From: Nitrososphaerota archaeon
GTDB lineage: Archaea > Thermoproteota > Nitrososphaeria_A > Caldarchaeales > Wolframiiraptoraceae
DNA: 6,183 nucleotides
Direction: 5' to 3'
Assembly: GCA_021160205.1 (NCBI GenBank)
Contig: JAGHCZ010000039.1
Location: 1-6,183 of the forward strand
The stretch's first letter is position 1; the number at the start of each line of letters is the position of its first letter. Both the position numbers and the translations under genes were made by a program. Below the pieces are notes generated by a model. The model saw only the letters and a list, made by a program, of their open reading frames with translations, had not been told where the DNA came from and made no database searches. Positions 5,193 to 6,183 of the stretch are shown one piece after another.

Positions 5193-6183
5193 ATGCGGGG
5201 TGGCTAAGGCTGCCTGTTCCAATCGGAGTAGTTTCCAGCGGAGCCAGCGAGTCAAGGGCCTCGGTGATCCTCTATGATGGCATGGAGAGGGTTGTGAGAA
5301 ATGAAAGCTTAGTGATCGTCAGAAATAGGAACGGAGAAGACGTTCTAGCGGTGTGCAGAGGCGGAAGGGGGCTGAACGAGAACGTTAAAACCGCCAGCTT
5401 TTCCCCTGGCGTGGCTTACGCGAAGACCGGTAAAATTCCCAGCAGCGTTAAAGAATTCTACGTGTTCAATTTGGAGATAATAGGGGCGATAGGGGAAGAT
5501 GGCCTCGAGCAAAATAAGCTGATTATTGCTCCCACTTCCATAGTGGAGATGTTCACAAGCGAAGATGATCCCATGAGATATCTCTCAGATTCAAGCCTAG
5601 TTCTGGGTCATTATTGGGCCGAGCCCAAGTGGAAGGTTCCCATCCTAAAACAGTACATCAACTATCACATAGGGATCTTCGGAGTGACGGGATCCGGTAA
5701 AAGCTATTTGGCGAGATACGAGGTTATTCCGCTTCTGAGAAACGCCGGATACAGCGTAATAATCATGGATTGGAAAGGAAGCGACTACGCCCCACACTTT
5801 GAGCACTCGATCCCGCTGGACAACATAAAAGTGGATAACACCACGGTCATTAAGTACTTCAATCACCTAACGAAGAACTTCGGCTATATGGGGCGAGAAG
5901 ACAACCCGGTCTCCGCGGCCGTGGAGAGAGCCCTGAGAACGACCGAGTGGAGAGGAAAACCCCCCGAAGAAGCTAGGAAAATGATCTACATGCAGGCCAA
6001 GTCGATCCTCCAGCAGCAGGGCTCAACGGGCTCAAAAGGAAGAGAGATGAGCTTGTTCTGGCAGAACAGGCTGGATTCATCATTTGAACTCATAACCGAG
6101 GAGGAGATTGAGCGATTCCTCGGGACGATCGAGCCTTGGCAGATCCTAGCTCAAGCCAAGGATAAGGGAATAGTGGTCGTGGA
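5193..6183 (+). CDS. HerA/DUF87-family DNA-translocase-like ATPase, 3'-truncated by window; start uncertain
   Basis: The product resembles the HerA/FtsK-superfamily ATPases (HAS-barrel plus DUF87), hexameric motors that move along DNA; HerA itself works with NurA, Mre11 and Rad50 in end resection. The coding frame is open from 5141 to the window end. Numbering from the inferred Met at 5193, residues ~8-120 (from PIGVVSSGASESRASVIL) look like the HAS-barrel, then comes Walker A GVTGSGKS (164-171), followed by IIMDWKGSDY (190-199) where HerA proteins usually have a D-P-H-G-E/D-Y motif. The window ends in KGIVVV plus two bases (GA), resembling the strand before the family's Asp-Leu-Ser motif; Walker B is beyond the window. 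No ATG, GTG or TTG occurs in frame before GTG 5264 and ATG 5282, both of which cut into the HAS-barrel. ATG 5193 reaches the frame only if one extra G is present in the GGGG run at 5197-5200. HerA itself versus a DUF87 paralogue is unresolved. Confidence 0.8.

Noticed and set aside
3617..5697. Repeated GGATCC sites (in the permease and in the HerA-like gene)
   Set aside because: They fall mainly on Gly-Ser codons inside conserved motifs and are irregularly spaced; best explained by coding content.
5645..5866. 73-residue minus-strand frame over the Walker A region of the HerA-like gene
   Set aside because: It is antisense to a clear GVTGSGKS motif and has no domain features.

Overview
The window looks archaeal, most likely from a thermophilic member of the Thermoproteota/Korarchaeota kind. 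The case rests on A/T-rich TATA boxes 23-31 bp ahead of start codons that have almost no leader, a strong GGAGG-type ribosome binding site only inside the operon, heavy use of AGA/AGG and ATA codons, a binding protein with a Thr-rich membrane-proximal linker, and a HerA-type DNA-translocase ATPase. The lineage is inferred from style, not from a marker gene.

Layout. (1) Positions 1-676 (+) hold the 3' part of an ATP-binding subunit of a siderophore/cobalamin-type metal importer (FecE/BtuD family); its Walker A lies outside the window. (2) Positions 717-2081 (-) encode a complete sugar isomerase of the L-fucose/L-arabinose isomerase-like superfamily, convergent with gene 1. (3) Positions 2082-2189 form a short divergent control region with two back-to-back TATA boxes and a pair of overlapping small palindromes. 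(4) Positions 2190-5116 (+) carry a complete three-gene CUT2-type (ribose/xylose-like) sugar ABC importer: a Tat-like, tethered sugar-binding protein, an RbsC-like permease and a single-domain RbsA-like ATPase. (5) From about 5193 to the window end (+) lies the N-terminal two-thirds or so of a HerA/DUF87 ATPase (HAS-barrel plus Walker A); its start cannot be read in frame from a normal start codon.

How they fit together. The importer and the divergent isomerase read as one sugar-use locus: the binding protein captures a monosaccharide outside, permease and ATPase bring it in unphosphorylated, and the isomerase interconverts aldose and ketose. The sugar cannot be identified from sequence, and no kinase, aldolase or regulator gene is present in the window. 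The metal-importer ATPase and the HerA-like gene appear to be unrelated flanking genes. The most interesting points are the compact divergent promoter with palindromes, the mainly bacterial transporter class with a single-domain ATPase, and the missing start codon of the HerA-like gene. I see no mobile element, CRISPR array, tRNA or rRNA.
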